Assembly: GCA_964016885.1 (NCBI GenBank)
Contig: OZ024744.1
Span: 22,159,298 to 22,223,297, forward strand
Source of the DNA: Eledone cirrhosa
Taxonomy: Eukaryota; Mollusca; Cephalopoda; Octopoda; Eledonidae
Direction of reading: 5' to 3'
DNA length: 64,000 nucleotides
Shown: in pieces, positions 23,661-37,682 of the stretch
Layout of the letters: every line of letters begins with the position of its first letter
Position numbering within the stretch: position 1 is the stretch's first letter
Made by a program: the position numbers and the translations under genes
The notes under the pieces: model-generated
What the model saw: the letters and a program-made list of their open reading frames with translations, nothing else
Told to the model about the DNA's origin: nothing
The model's database searches: none

Positions 23661-26600
23661 TGTTGTGGTGGTCAGTTAGGTTGACATAGATAACATAGGT
23701 GGGATGTTGTCGTGGTCAGTTAGGGTGACATAGATAACATAGGTGGGATGTTGTCGTGGTGGTCAGTTAGGTTGACATAGATAACATAGGTGGTATGTTG
23801 TCGTGGTCAGTTAGGTTGACATAGATAACATAGAGTGAGATGTTGTCGTGGTGGTCTGTTAGGTTGACATAGATAACATAGGTGGGATGTTGTCGTGGTG
23901 GTCAGTTAGGTTGACATAGATAACATAGAGTGAGATGGTGACGTGGTGGTCAGTTAGGTTGACATAGTTAACATAGGTGAGATGTTGTCGTGGTGGTCAG
24001 TTAGGTTGACATAGATAACATAGAGTGAGATGTTGTCGTGGTGGTCAGTTAGGTTGACATAGATAACATAGGTGGGATGTTGTCGTGGTCAGTTAGGTTG
24101 ACATAGATAACATAGGTGGGATGTTGTTGTGGTGGTCTGTTAGGTTGACATAGATAACATAGGTGGGATGTTGTCGTGGTCAGTTAGGTTGACATATATA
24201 ACATAGAGTGAGATGTTGTCGTGGTTGTCAGTTAGGTTGACATAGATAACATAGAGTGAGATGTTGTCGTGGTGGTCAGTTAGGTTGACATAGAAAACAT
24301 AGGTGGGATGTTGTCGTGGTGGTCAGTTAGGTTGACATAGATAACATAGGTGGGATGTTGTCGTGGTGGTCAGTTAGGTTGACATAGATAACATAGAGTG
24401 AGATGTTGTCGTGGTGGTCAGTTAGGTTGACGTAGATAACATAGAGGGAGATGGTGTCGTGGTGGTCAGTTAGGTTGACATAGATAACATAGGTGAGATG
24501 TTGTCGTGGTGGTCAGTTAGGTTGACATAGATAATATAGAGTGATATGTTGTCGTGGTGGTCAGTTAGGTTGACATAGATAACATAGGTGGGATGTTGTC
24601 GTGGTGGTCAGTTAGGTTGACATAGATAACATAGGTGGGATGTTGTCGTGGTCAGTTAGGTTGACATAGATAACATAGGTGGTATGTTGTCGTGGTCAGT
24701 TAGGTTGACATAGATAACATAGAGTGAGATGTTGTCGTGGTGGTCAGTTAGGTTGACATAGATAACATAGATGGGATGTTGTCGTGGTGGTCAGTTAGGT
24801 TGACATAGATAACATAGGTGGGATGTCGTCGGGGTGGTCAGTTAGGTTGACATAGATAACATAGGTGGGATGGTGTCGTGGACAGTTAGGTTGACATAGA
24901 TAACATAGAGTGAGATGCTGTCGTGGTGGTCAGTTAGGTTGACATAGATAACATAGGTGGGATGTTGTCGGGGTGGTCAGTTAGGTTGACATAGATAACA
25001 TAGAGTGGGATGTTGTCGTGGTGGTCAGTTAGGTTGACATAGATAACATAGGTGGGATGTTGTCGTGGTCAGTTAGGGTGACATAGATAACATAGGTGGG
25101 ATGTTGTCGTGGTGGTCAGTTAGGTTGACATAGATTACATAGGTGGTATGTTGTCGTGGTCAGTTAGGTTGACATAGATAACATAGAGTGAGATGTTGTC
25201 GTGGTGGTCAGTTAGGTTGACATAGATAACATAGGTGGGATGTTGTCGTGGTGGTCAGTTATGTTGACATAGATAACATAGAGTGAGATGGTGACGTGGT
25301 GGTCAGTTAGGTTGACATAGATAACATAGAGTGAGATGTTGTCGTGGTGGTCAGTTAGGTTGACATAGATAACATAGGTGGGATGTTGTCGTGGTCAGTT
25401 AGGTTGACATAGATAACATAGGTGGGATGTTGTTGTGGTGGTCTGTTAGGTTGACATAGATAACATAGGTGGGATGTTGTCGTGGTCAGTTAGGTTGACA
25501 TATATAACATAGAGTGAGATGTTGTCGTGGTTGTCAGTTAGGTTGACATAGATAACATAGAGTGAGATGTTGTCGTGGTGGTCAGTTAGGTTGACATAGA
25601 AAACATAGGTGGGATGTTGTCGTGGTGGTCAGTTAGGTTGACATAGATAACATAGGTGGGATGTTGTCGTGGTGGTCAGTTAGGTTGACATAGATAACAT
25701 AGAGTGAGATGTTGTCGTGGTGGTCAGTTAGGTTGACGTAGATAACATAGAGGGAGATGGTATCGTGGTGGTCAGTTAGGTTGACATAGATAACATAGGT
25801 GAGATGTTGTCGTGGTGGTCAGTTAGGTTGACATAGATAATATAGAGTGATATGTTGTCGTGGTGGTCAGTTAGGTTGACATAGATAACATAGGTGGGAT
25901 GTTGTCGTGGTCAGTTAGGTTGACATAGATAACATAGGTGGTATGTTGTCGTGGTCAGTTAGGTTGACATAGATAACATAGAGTGAGATGTTGTCGTGGT
26001 GGTCAGTTAGGTTGACATAGATAACATAGGTGGGATGTTGTCGTGGTGGTCAGTTAGGTTGACATAGATAACATAGGTGGGATGTTGTCGGGGTGGTCAG
26101 TTAGGTTGACATAGATAACATAGGTGGGATGGTGTCGTGGACAGTTAGGTTGACATAGATAACATAGAGTGAGATGCTGTCGTGGTGGTCAGTTAGGTTG
26201 ACATAGATAACATAGGTGGGATGTTGTCGGGGTGGTCAGTTAGGTTGACATAGATAACATAGAGTGGGATGTTGTCGTGGTGGTCAGTTAGGTTGACATA
26301 GATAACATAGGTGGGATGTTGTCGTGGTCAGTTAGGGTGACATAGATAACATAGGTGGGATGTTGTCGTGGTGGTCAGTTAGGTTGACATAGATTACATA
26401 GGTGGTATGTTGTCGTTGTCAGTTAGGTTGACATAGATAACATAGAGTGAGATGTTGTCGTGGTGGTCAGTTAGGTTGACATAGATAACATAGGTGGGAT
26501 GTTGTCGTGGTGGTCAGTTATGTTGACATAGATAACATAGAGTGAGATGGTGACGTGGTGGTCAGTTAGGTTGACATAGATAACATATGTGGGATGTTGT

Positions 26601-28174
26601 CGTGGTCAGTTAGGTTGACATAGATAACATAGGTGGGATGTTGTCGTGGTGGTCAGTTAGGTTGACATAGATAACATAGGTGGGATGTTGTCGTGGTCAG
26701 TTAGGTTGACATATATAACATAGAGTGAGATGTTGTCGTGGTTGTCAGTAAGGTTGACATAGATAACATAGAGTGAGATGTTGTCGTGGTGGTCAGTTAG
26801 GTTGACATAGATAACATAGGTGGGATGTTGTCGTGGTCAGTTAGGTTGACATATATAACATAGAGTGAGATGTTGTCGTGGTTGTCAGTAAGGTTGACAT
26901 AGATAACATAGAGTGAGATGTTGTCGTGGTGGTCAGTTAGGTTGACATAGAAAACATAGGTGGGATGTTGTCGCGGTGGTCTGTTAGGTTGACATAGATA
27001 ACATAGATGGGATGTTGTCGTGGTGGTCAGTTAGGTTGACATAGATAACATAGAGTGAGATGTTGTCGTGGTGGTCAGTTAGGTTGACATAGATAACATA
27101 GAGTGAGATATTGTCGTGGTGGTCAGTTAGGTTGACATAGATAACATAGGTGGCATGTTGTCGTGGTGGTCAGTTAGGTTTACATAGATAACATAGAGTG
27201 ATATGTTGTCGTGGTGGTCAGTTAGGTTGACATAGATAACATAGGTGGGATGTTGTCGTGGTGGTCAGTTAGGTTGACATAGATAACATAGGTGGGATGT
27301 AGTCGTGGTGGTCAGTTAGGTTGACATAGTTAACATAGGTGGGATGTTGTGGTGGTCAGTTAGGTTGACATAGATAACATAGGTGGGATGTTGTCGTGGT
27401 CAGTTAGGGTGACATAGATAACATAGAGTGAGATGTTGTCATGGTGGTCAGTTAGGTTGACATAGATAACATAGGTGGGATGTTGTCGTGGTGGTCAGGT
27501 AGGTTGACATAGATAACATAGGTGGGATGTTGTCGTGGTGGTCAGTTAGGTTGACATAGATAACATAGAGTGAGATGTTGTCGTGGTGGTCAGTTAGGTT
27601 GACATAGATAACATAGGTGGGATGTTGTCGTGGTGGTCAGTTAGGTTGACATAGATAACATACGTGGGATGTTGTCGTGGTGGTCAGTTAGGTTGACATA
27701 GATAACATAGAGTCAGATGTTGTCGTGGTGGTCAGTTAGGTTGACATAGATAACATAGAGTGAGATGTTGTCATGGTGGTCAGTTAGGTTGACATAGATA
27801 ACATAGGTGGGATGTTGTCGTGGTGGTCAGTTAGGTTGACATAGATAACATAGAGTGAGATGTTGTCGTGGTGGTCAGTTAGGTTGACATAGATAACATA
27901 GGTGGGATGTTGTCGTGGTGGTCAGTTAGGTTGACATAGATAACATAGGTGGGATGTTGTCGTGGTGGTCAGTTAGGTTGACATAGATAACATAGAGTCA
28001 GATGTTTTCGTGGTGGTCAGTTAGGTTGACATAGATAACATAGAGTGAGATGTTGTCGTGATGGTCAGTTAGGTTGACATAGATAACATAGAGTGGGATG
28101 TTGTCGTGGTCAGTTAGGTTGACATAGATAACATAGGTGGGATGTTGTCGTGGTGGTCAGTTAGGTTGACATAG

Positions 28175-30704
28175 ATAACATAGAGTGGGATGTTGTCGTG
28201 GTGGTCAGTTAGGTTGACATAGATAACATAGGTGGGATGTTGTCGTGGTCAGTTAGGTTGATATAGATAACATTGGTGGGATGTTGTCGTGGTCAGTTAG
28301 GTTGACATAGATAACATAGGTGGGATGTTGTCGTGGTGGTCAGTTAGGTTGACATAGATAACATAGGTGGGATGTTGTCGTGGTGGTCAGTTAGGTTGAC
28401 ATAGATAACATAGAGTCAGATGTTGTCGTGGTGGTCAGTTAGGTTGACATAGATAACATAGAGTGAGGTGTTGTCGTGGTGGTCAGTTAGGTTGACATAG
28501 ATAACATAGGTGGGATGTTGTCGTGGTGGTCAGTTAGGTTGACATAGATAACATAGAGTGGGATGTTGTCGTGGTGGTCAGTTAGGTTGACATAGATAAC
28601 ATAGGTGGGATGTTGTCGTGGTGGTCAGTTAGGTTGACATAGATAACATAAAGTGAGATGTTGTCTTGGTGGTCAGTTAGGTTGACATAGATAACATAGG
28701 TGGGATGTTGTCGTGGTCACTTAGTTTGACATAGATAACATAGAGTGAGATGTTGTCGTGGTGGTCAGTTAGGTTGACATAGCTAACATAGGTGGGATGT
28801 TGTCGGGGTGGTCAGTTAGGTTGACATAGATAACATAGAGTGAGATGGTGTCGTGGTGGTCAGTTAGGTTGACATAGATAACATAGGTGAGATGTTGTCG
28901 TGGTGGTCAGTTAGGTTGACATAGATAATATAGAGTGAGATGTTGTCGTGGTGGTCAGTTAGGTTGACATAGATAACATAGGTGGGATGTTGTCGTGGTC
29001 AGTTAGGTTGACATAGATAACATAGGTGGTATGTTGTCGTGGTCAGTTAGGTTGACATAGATAACATAGAGTGAGATGTTGTCGTGGTGGTCAGTTAGGT
29101 TGACATAGATAACATAGGTGGGATGTTGTCGTGGTGGTCAGTTAGGTTGACATAGATAACATAGGTGGGATGTTGTCGGGGTGGTCAGTTAGGTTGACAT
29201 AGATAACATAGGTGGGATGGTGTCGTGGACAGTTAGGTTGACATAGATAACATAGAGTGAGATGCTGTCGTGGTGGTCAGTTAGGTTGACATAGATAACA
29301 TAGGTGGGATGTTGTCGGGGTGGTCAGTTAGGTTGACATAGATAACATAGAGTGGGATGTTGTCGTGGTGGTCAGTTAGTTTGACATAGATAACATAGGT
29401 GGGATGTTGTCGTGGTCAGTTAGGGTGACATAGATAACATAGATGGGATGTTGTCGTGGTGGTCAGTTAGGTTGACATAGATTACATAGGTGGTATGTTG
29501 TCGTGGTCAGTTAGGTTGACATAGATAACATAGAGTGAGATGTTGTCGTGGTGGTCAGTTAGGTTGACATTGATAACATAGGTGGAATGTTGTCGTGGTG
29601 GTCAGTTAGGTTGATATAGATAACATAGAGTGAGATGTTGTCGTGGTGGTCAGTTAGGTTGACATAGAAAACATAGAGTGAGATGGTGACGTGGTGGTCA
29701 GTTAGGTTGACATAGATAACATATGTGGGATGTTGTCGTGGTCAGTTAGGTTGACATAGATAACATAGGTGGGATGTTGTCGTGGTGGTCAGTTAGGTTG
29801 ACATAGATAACATAGGTGGGATGTTGTCGTGGTCAGTTAGGTTGACATATATAACATAGAGTGAGATGTTGTCGTGGTTGTCAGTAAGGTTGACATAGAT
29901 AACATAGAGTGAGATGTTGTCGTGGTGGTCAGTTAGGTTGACATAGAAAACATAGGTGGGATGTTGTCGCGGTGGTCTGTTAGGTTGACATAGATAACAT
30001 AGATGGGATGTTGTCGTGGTGGTCAGTTAGGTTGACATAGATAACATAGAGTGAGATGTTGTCGTGGTGGTCAGTTAGGTTGACATAGATAACATAGAGT
30101 GAGATATTGTCGTGGTGGTCAGTTAGGTTGACATAGATAACATAGGTGGCATGTTGTCGTGGTGGTCAGTTAGGTTTACATAGATAACATAGAGTGATAT
30201 GTTGTCGTGGTGGTCAGTTAGGTTGACATAGATAACATAGGTGGGATGTTGTCGTGGTGGTCAGTTAGGTTGACATAGATAACATATGTGGGATGTAGTC
30301 GTGGTGGTCAGTTAGGTTCACATAGTTAACATAGGTGGGATGTTGTCGCGGTGGTCTGTTAGGTTGACATAGATAACATAGATGGGATGTTGTCGTGGTG
30401 GTCAGTTAGGTTGACATAGATAACATAGAGTGAGATGTTGTCGTGGTGGTCAGTTAGGTTGACATAGATAACATAGAGTGAGATATTGTCGTGGTGGTCA
30501 GTTAGGTTGACATAGATAACATAGGTGGCATGTTGTCGTGGTGGTCAGTTAGGTTTACATAGATAACATAGAGTGATATGTTGTCGTGGTGGTCAGTTAG
30601 GTTGACATAGATAACATAGGTGGGATGTTGTCGTGGTGGTCAGTTAGGTTGACATAGATAACATAGGTGGGATGTAGTCGTGGTGGTCAGTTAGGTTGAC
30701 ATAG
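28175..30704 (+). repeat. 2,530-bp tandem unit, copy 1
   Basis: Markers at 28,181 (GAGTGGGATG), 28,717 (TCACTTAGTTTGAC) and 29,581 (GGTGGAATG) recur exactly 2,530 bp later. The unit has about 54 monomers and includes the doubled 379-bp series and the extra monomer at 29,628-29,675. I saw no difference from copy 2 at any point compared, so it is the most recent-looking duplication in the window. Confidence 0.9.
29628..29675 (+). repeat. Extra B monomer flanked by private variants
   Basis: Other copies of this series go from an A monomer with GTTATGTTGAC straight to GAGATGGTGACGTGG. Here three altered copies intervene or replace it: ACATTGATAAC before 29,581, GGTGGAATG with GGTTGATATAG at 29,581-29,627, and this 48-bp B copy ending CATAGAAAAC. 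The same arrangement is at 32,158-32,205 because of the 2,530-bp duplication. Confidence 0.8.
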
Positions 30705-33234
30705 ATAACATAGAGTGGGATGTTGTCGTGGTGGTCAGTTAGGTTGACATAGATAACATAGGTGGGATGTTGTCGTGGTCAGTTAGGTTGATATAGATAA
30801 CATTGGTGGGATGTTGTCGTGGTCAGTTAGGTTGACATAGATAACATAGGTGGGATGTTGTCGTGGTGGTCAGTTAGGTTGACATAGATAACATAGGTGG
30901 GATGTTGTCGTGGTGGTCAGTTAGGTTGACATAGATAACATAGAGTCAGATGTTGTCGTGGTGGTCAGTTAGGTTGACATAGATAACATAGAGTGAGGTG
31001 TTGTCGTGGTGGTCAGTTAGGTTGACATAGATAACATAGGTGGGATGTTGTCGTGGTGGTCAGTTAGGTTGACATAGATAACATAGAGTGGGATGTTGTC
31101 GTGGTGGTCAGTTAGGTTGACATAGATAACATAGGTGGGATGTTGTCGTGGTGGTCAGTTAGGTTGACATAGATAACATAAAGTGAGATGTTGTCTTGGT
31201 GGTCAGTTAGGTTGACATAGATAACATAGGTGGGATGTTGTCGTGGTCACTTAGTTTGACATAGATAACATAGAGTGAGATGTTGTCGTGGTGGTCAGTT
31301 AGGTTGACATAGCTAACATAGGTGGGATGTTGTCGGGGTGGTCAGTTAGGTTGACATAGATAACATAGAGTGAGATGGTGTCGTGGTGGTCAGTTAGGTT
31401 GACATAGATAACATAGGTGAGATGTTGTCGTGGTGGTCAGTTAGGTTGACATAGATAATATAGAGTGAGATGTTGTCGTGGTGGTCAGTTAGGTTGACAT
31501 AGATAACATAGGTGGGATGTTGTCGTGGTCAGTTAGGTTGACATAGATAACATAGGTGGTATGTTGTCGTGGTCAGTTAGGTTGACATAGATAACATAGA
31601 GTGAGATGTTGTCGTGGTGGTCAGTTAGGTTGACATAGATAACATAGGTGGGATGTTGTCGTGGTGGTCAGTTAGGTTGACATAGATAACATAGGTGGGA
31701 TGTTGTCGGGGTGGTCAGTTAGGTTGACATAGATAACATAGGTGGGATGGTGTCGTGGACAGTTAGGTTGACATAGATAACATAGAGTGAGATGCTGTCG
31801 TGGTGGTCAGTTAGGTTGACATAGATAACATAGGTGGGATGTTGTCGGGGTGGTCAGTTAGGTTGACATAGATAACATAGAGTGGGATGTTGTCGTGGTG
31901 GTCAGTTAGTTTGACATAGATAACATAGGTGGGATGTTGTCGTGGTCAGTTAGGGTGACATAGATAACATAGATGGGATGTTGTCGTGGTGGTCAGTTAG
32001 GTTGACATAGATTACATAGGTGGTATGTTGTCGTGGTCAGTTAGGTTGACATAGATAACATAGAGTGAGATGTTGTCGTGGTGGTCAGTTAGGTTGACAT
32101 TGATAACATAGGTGGAATGTTGTCGTGGTGGTCAGTTAGGTTGATATAGATAACATAGAGTGAGATGTTGTCGTGGTGGTCAGTTAGGTTGACATAGAAA
32201 ACATAGAGTGAGATGGTGACGTGGTGGTCAGTTAGGTTGACATAGATAACATATGTGGGATGTTGTCGTGGTCAGTTAGGTTGACATAGATAACATAGGT
32301 GGGATGTTGTCGTGGTGGTCAGTTAGGTTGACATAGATAACATAGGTGGGATGTTGTCGTGGTCAGTTAGGTTGACATATATAACATAGAGTGAGATGTT
32401 GTCGTGGTTGTCAGTAAGGTTGACATAGATAACATAGAGTGAGATGTTGTCGTGGTGGTCAGTTAGGTTGACATAGAAAACATAGGTGGGATGTTGTCGC
32501 GGTGGTCTGTTAGGTTGACATAGATAACATAGATGGGATGTTGTCGTGGTGGTCAGTTAGGTTGACATAGATAACATAGAGTGAGATGTTGTCGTGGTGG
32601 TCAGTTAGGTTGACATAGATAACATAGAGTGAGATATTGTCGTGGTGGTCAGTTAGGTTGACATAGATAACATAGGTGGCATGTTGTCGTGGTGGTCAGT
32701 TAGGTTTACATAGATAACATAGAGTGATATGTTGTCGTGGTGGTCAGTTAGGTTGACATAGATAACATAGGTGGGATGTTGTCGTGGTGGTCAGTTAGGT
32801 TGACATAGATAACATATGTGGGATGTAGTCGTGGTGGTCAGTTAGGTTCACATAGTTAACATAGGTGGGATGTTGTCGCGGTGGTCTGTTAGGTTGACAT
32901 AGATAACATAGATGGGATGTTGTCGTGGTGGTCAGTTAGGTTGACATAGATAACATAGAGTGAGATGTTGTCGTGGTGGTCAGTTAGGTTGACATAGATA
33001 ACATAGAGTGAGATATTGTCGTGGTGGTCAGTTAGGTTGACATAGATAACATAGGTGGCATGTTGTCGTGGTGGTCAGTTAGGTTTACATAGATAACATA
33101 GAGTGATATGTTGTCGTGGTGGTCAGTTAGGTTGACATAGATAACATAGGTGGGATGTTGTCGTGGTGGTCAGTTAGGTTGACATAGATAACATAGGTGG
33201 GATGTAGTCGTGGTGGTCAGTTAGGTTGACATAG
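30705..33234 (+). repeat. 2,530-bp tandem unit, copy 2
   Basis: Directly adjacent to copy 1, with the same variant order and no difference seen at spot checks near 31,271, 31,931, 32,111, 32,531 and 32,711. The match ends near 33,234, where CATAGTTAAC and then GTTGTGGTGG follow. Identity this high over 2.5 kb could be a very young duplication or an assembly artefact. Confidence 0.88.
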
Positions 33235-36200
33235 TTAACATAGGTGGGATGTTGTGGTGGTCAGTTAGGTTGACATAGATAACATAGGTGGGATGTTGTC
33301 GTGGTCAGTTAGGGTGACATAGATAACATAGAGTGAGATGTTGTCATGGTGGTCAGTTAGGTTGACATAGATAACATAGGTGGGATGTTGTCGTGGTGGT
33401 CAGGTAGGTTGACATAGATAACATAGGTGGGATGTTGTCGTGGTGGTCAGTTAGGTTGACATAGATAACATAGAGTGAGATGTTGTCGTGGTGGTCAGTT
33501 AGGTTGACATAGATAACATAGGTGGGATGTTGTCGTGGTGGTCAGTTAGGTTGACATAGATAACATAGGTGGGATGTTGTCGTGGTGGTCAGTTAGGTTG
33601 ACATAGATAACATAGAGTCAGATGTTGTCGTGGTGGTCAGTTAGGTTGACATAGATAACATAGAGTTAGATGTTGTCATGGTGGTCAGTTAGGTTGACAT
33701 AGATAACATAGGTGGGATGTTGTCGTGGTGGTCAGTTAGGTTGACATAGATAACATAGAGTGAGATGTTGTCGTGGTGGTCAGTTAGGTTGACATAGATA
33801 ACATAGGTGGGATGTTGTCGTGGTGGTCAGTTAGGTTGACATAGATAACATAGGTGGGATGTTGTCGTGGTGGTCAGTTAGGTTGACATAGATAACATAG
33901 AGTCAGATGTTGTCGTGGTGGTCAGTTATGTTGACATAGATAACATAGAGTGAGATGTTGTCGTGATGGTCAGTTAGGTTGACATAGATAACATAGGTGG
34001 GATGTTGTCGTGGTCAGTTAGGTTGATATAGATAACATTGGTGGGATGTTGTCGTGGTCAGTTAGGTTGACATAGATAACATAGGTGGGATGTTGTCGTG
34101 GTGGTCAGTTAGGTTGACATAGATAACATAGGTGGGATGTTGTCGTGGTGGTCAGTTAGGTTGACATAGATAACATAGAGTCAGATGTTGTCGTGGTGGT
34201 CAGTTAGGTTGACATAGATAACATAGAGTGAGGTGTTGTCGTGGTGGTCAGTTAGGTTGACATAGATAACATAGGTGGGATGTTGTCGTGGTGGTCAGTT
34301 AGGTTGACATAGATAACATAGAGTGGGATGTTGTCGTGGTGGTCAGTTAGGTTGACATAGATAACATAGGTGGGATGTTGTCGTGGTGGTCAGTTAGGTT
34401 GACATAGATAACATAAAGTGAGATGTTGTCTTGGTGGTCAGTTAGGTTGACATAGATAACATAGGTGGGATGTTGTCGTGGTCACTTAGTTTGACATAGA
34501 TAACATAGAGTGAGATGTTGTCGTGGTGGTCAGTTAGGTTGACATAGCTAACATAGGTGGGATGTTGTCGGGGTGGTCAGTTAGGTTGACATAGATAACA
34601 TAGAGTGAGATGGTGTCGTGGTGGTCAGTTAGGTTGACATAGATAACATAGGTGAGATGTTGTCGTGGTGGTCAGTTAGGTTGACATAGATAATATAGAG
34701 TGAGATGTTGTCGTGGTGGTCAGTTAGGTTGACATAGATAACATAGGTGGGACGTTGTCGTGGTCAGTTAGGTTGACATAGATAACATAGGTGGTATGTT
34801 GTCGTGGTCAGTTAGGTTGACATAGATAACATAGAGTGAGATGTTGTCGTGGTGGTCAGTTAGGTTGACATAGATAACATAGGTGGGATGTTGTCGTGGT
34901 GGTCAGTTAGGTTGACATAGATAACATAGGTGGGATGTTGTCGGGGTGGTCAGTTAGGTTGACATAGATAACATAGGTGGGATGGTGTCGTGGACAGTTA
35001 GGTTGACATAGATAACATAGAGTGAGATGCTGTCGTGGTGGTCAGTTAGGTTGACATAGATAACATAGGTGGGATGTTGTCGGGGTGGTCAGTTAGGTTG
35101 ACATAGATAACATAGAGTGGGATGTTGTCGTGGTGGTCAGTTAGGTTGACATAGATAACATAGGTGGGATGTTGTCGTGGTCAGTTAGGGTGACATAGAT
35201 AACATAGGTGGGATGTTGTCGTGGTGGTCAGTTAGGTTGACATAGATTACATAGGTGGTATGTTGTCGTGGTCAGTTAGGTTGACATAGATAACATAGAG
35301 TGAGATGTTGTCGTGGTGGTCAGTTAGGTTGACATAGATAACATAGGTGGGATGTTGTCGTGGTGGTCAGTTATGTTGACATAGATAACATAGAGTGAGA
35401 TGGTGACGTGGAGGTCAGTTAGGTTGACATAGATAACATATGTGGGATGTTGTCGTGGTCAGTTAGGTTGACATAGATAACATAGGTGGGATGTTGTCGT
35501 GGTGGTCAGTTAGGTTGACATAGATAACATAGGTGGGATGTTGTCGTGGTCAGTTAGGTTGACATATATAACATAGAGTGCGATGTTGTCGTGGTTGTCA
35601 GTAAGGTTGACATAGATAACATAGAGTGAGATGTTGTCGTGGTGGTCAGTTAGGTTGACATAGAAAACATAGGTGGGATGTTGTCGCGGTGGTCTGTTAG
35701 GTTGACATAGATAACATAGATGGGATGTTGTCGTGGTGGTCAGTTAGGTTGACATAGATAACATAGGTGGCATGTTGTCGTGGTGGTCAGTTAGGTTGAC
35801 ATAGATAACATAGGTGGGATGGTGTCGTGGTGGTCAGTTAGGTTGACATAGATAACATAGAGTGAGATGTTGTCGTGGTGGTCAGTGAGGTTGACATAGA
35901 TAACATAGAGTGGGATATTGTCGTGGTGGTCAGTTAGGTTTACATAGATAACATAGAGTGATATGTTGTCGTGGTGGTCAGTTAGGTTGACATAGATAAC
36001 ATAGGTGGGATGTTGTCGTGGTGGTCAGTTAGGTTGACATAGATAACATAGGTGGGATGTAGTCGTGGTGGTCAGTTAGGTTGACATAGTTAACATAGGT
36101 GGGATGTTGTCGTGGTGGTCAGTTAGGTTGACATAGATAACATAGGTGGGATGTTGTCGTGGTCAGTTAGGGTGACATAGATAACATAGGTGGGATGTTG

Positions 36201-37682
36201 TCGTGGTGGTCAGTTAGGTTGACATAGATAACATAGGTGGTATGTTGTCGTGGTCAGTTAGGTTGACATAGATAACATAGAGTGAGATGTTGTCGTGGTG
36301 GTCAGTTAGGTTGACATAGATAACATAGGTGGGATGTTGTCGTGGTGGTCAGTTAGGTTGACATAGATAACATAGAGTGAGATGGTGACGTGGTGGTCAG
36401 TTAGGTTGACATAGTTAACATAGGTGAGATGTTGTCGTGGTGGTCAGTTAGGTTGACATAGATAACATAGAATGAGATGTTGTCGTGGTGGTCAGTTAGG
36501 TTGACATAGATAACATAGGTGGGATGTTGTCGTGGTCAGTTAGGTTGACATAGATAACATAGGTGGGATGTTGTTGTGGTGGTCTGTTAGGTTGACATAG
36601 ATAACATAGGTGGGATGTTGTCGTGGTCAGTTAGGTTGACATATATAACATAGAGTGAGATGTTGTCGTGGTTGTCAGTTAGGTTGACATAGATAACATA
36701 GAGTGAGATGTTGTCGTGGTGGTCAGTTAGGTTGACATAGAAAACATAGGTGGGATGTTGTCGTGGTGGTCAGTTAGGTTGACATAGATAACATAGGTGG
36801 GATGTTGTCGTGGTGGTCAGTTAGGTTTACATAGCTAACATAGTGTGAGATGTTGTCGTGGTGGTCAGTTAGGGTGACGTAGATAACAGAGTGAGATATT
36901 GTCGTGGTCGTCAGTTAGGTTGACATAGATAACATAGGTGGCATGTTGTCGTGGTGGTCAGTTAGGTTTACATAGCTAACATAGTGTGAGATGTTGTCGT
37001 GGTGGTCAGTTAGGTTGACATAGATAACATAGGTGGGATGTTGTCGTGGTGGTCAGTTAGGTTGACATAGATAACATAGGTGGGATGTAGTCGTGGTGGT
37101 CAGTTAGGTTGACATAGTTAACATAGGTGGGATGTTGTCGTGGTGGTCAGTTAGGTTGACATAGATAACATAGGTGGGATGTTGTCGTGGTGGTCAGTTA
37201 GGTTGACATAGATAACATAGAGTCAGATGTTGTCGTGGTGGTCAGTTAGGTTAACATAGATAACATAGAGTGAGATGTTGTCGTGGTGGTCAGTTAGGTT
37301 GACATAGATAACATAGGTGGGATGGTGTCGTGGACAGTTAGGTTGACATAGATAACATAGAGTGAGATGTTGTCGTGGTGGTCAGTTAGGTTGACATAGA
37401 TAACATAGGTGGGATGTTGTCGGGGTGGTCAGTTAGGTTGACATAGATAACATAGAGTGGGATGTTGTCGTGGTGGTCAGTTAGGTTGACATAGATAACA
37501 TAGGTGGGATGTTGTCGTGGTCAGTTAGGGTGACATAGATAACATAGGTGGGATGTTGTCGTGGTGGTCAGTTAGGTTGACATAGATTACATAGGTGGTA
37601 TGTTGTCGTGGTCAGTTAGGTTGACATAGATAACATAGAGTGAGATGTTGTCGTGGTGGTCAGTTAGGTTGACATAGATAAC
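31644..37682 (+). repeat. Three-copy family, copy 1 (~6.0 kb)
   Basis: This unit carries private markers shared only with the next two copies: GGGACGTTGTCG near 34,751, GTGGAGGTCAG near 35,409 and GAGTGCGATG near 35,578. Offset to copy 2 is 6,039 bp before and 5,991 bp after the extra monomer at 32,158-32,205. Its last part (36,050-37,590), with CATAGCTAACATAGTGTGAG and AACATAGAATGAG, is present in copy 3 but absent from copy 2. Confidence 0.88.

Larger units (their letters stand above)
23180..30704 (+). repeat. Large segmental duplication, copy 2 (~7.5 kb)
   Basis: Second copy of 14,397-21,875. Offsets are 8,782 bp up to about 29,580 and 8,830 bp after an extra 48-bp monomer at 29,628-29,675. 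It ends near 30,704, where GATGTAGTCG continues into CATAGATAAC plus GAGTGGGATG instead of CATAGTTAAC. Private changes include GATGTCGTCGGGG near 24,825. Its right part is itself the first copy of the 2,530-bp tandem pair. Confidence 0.9.
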
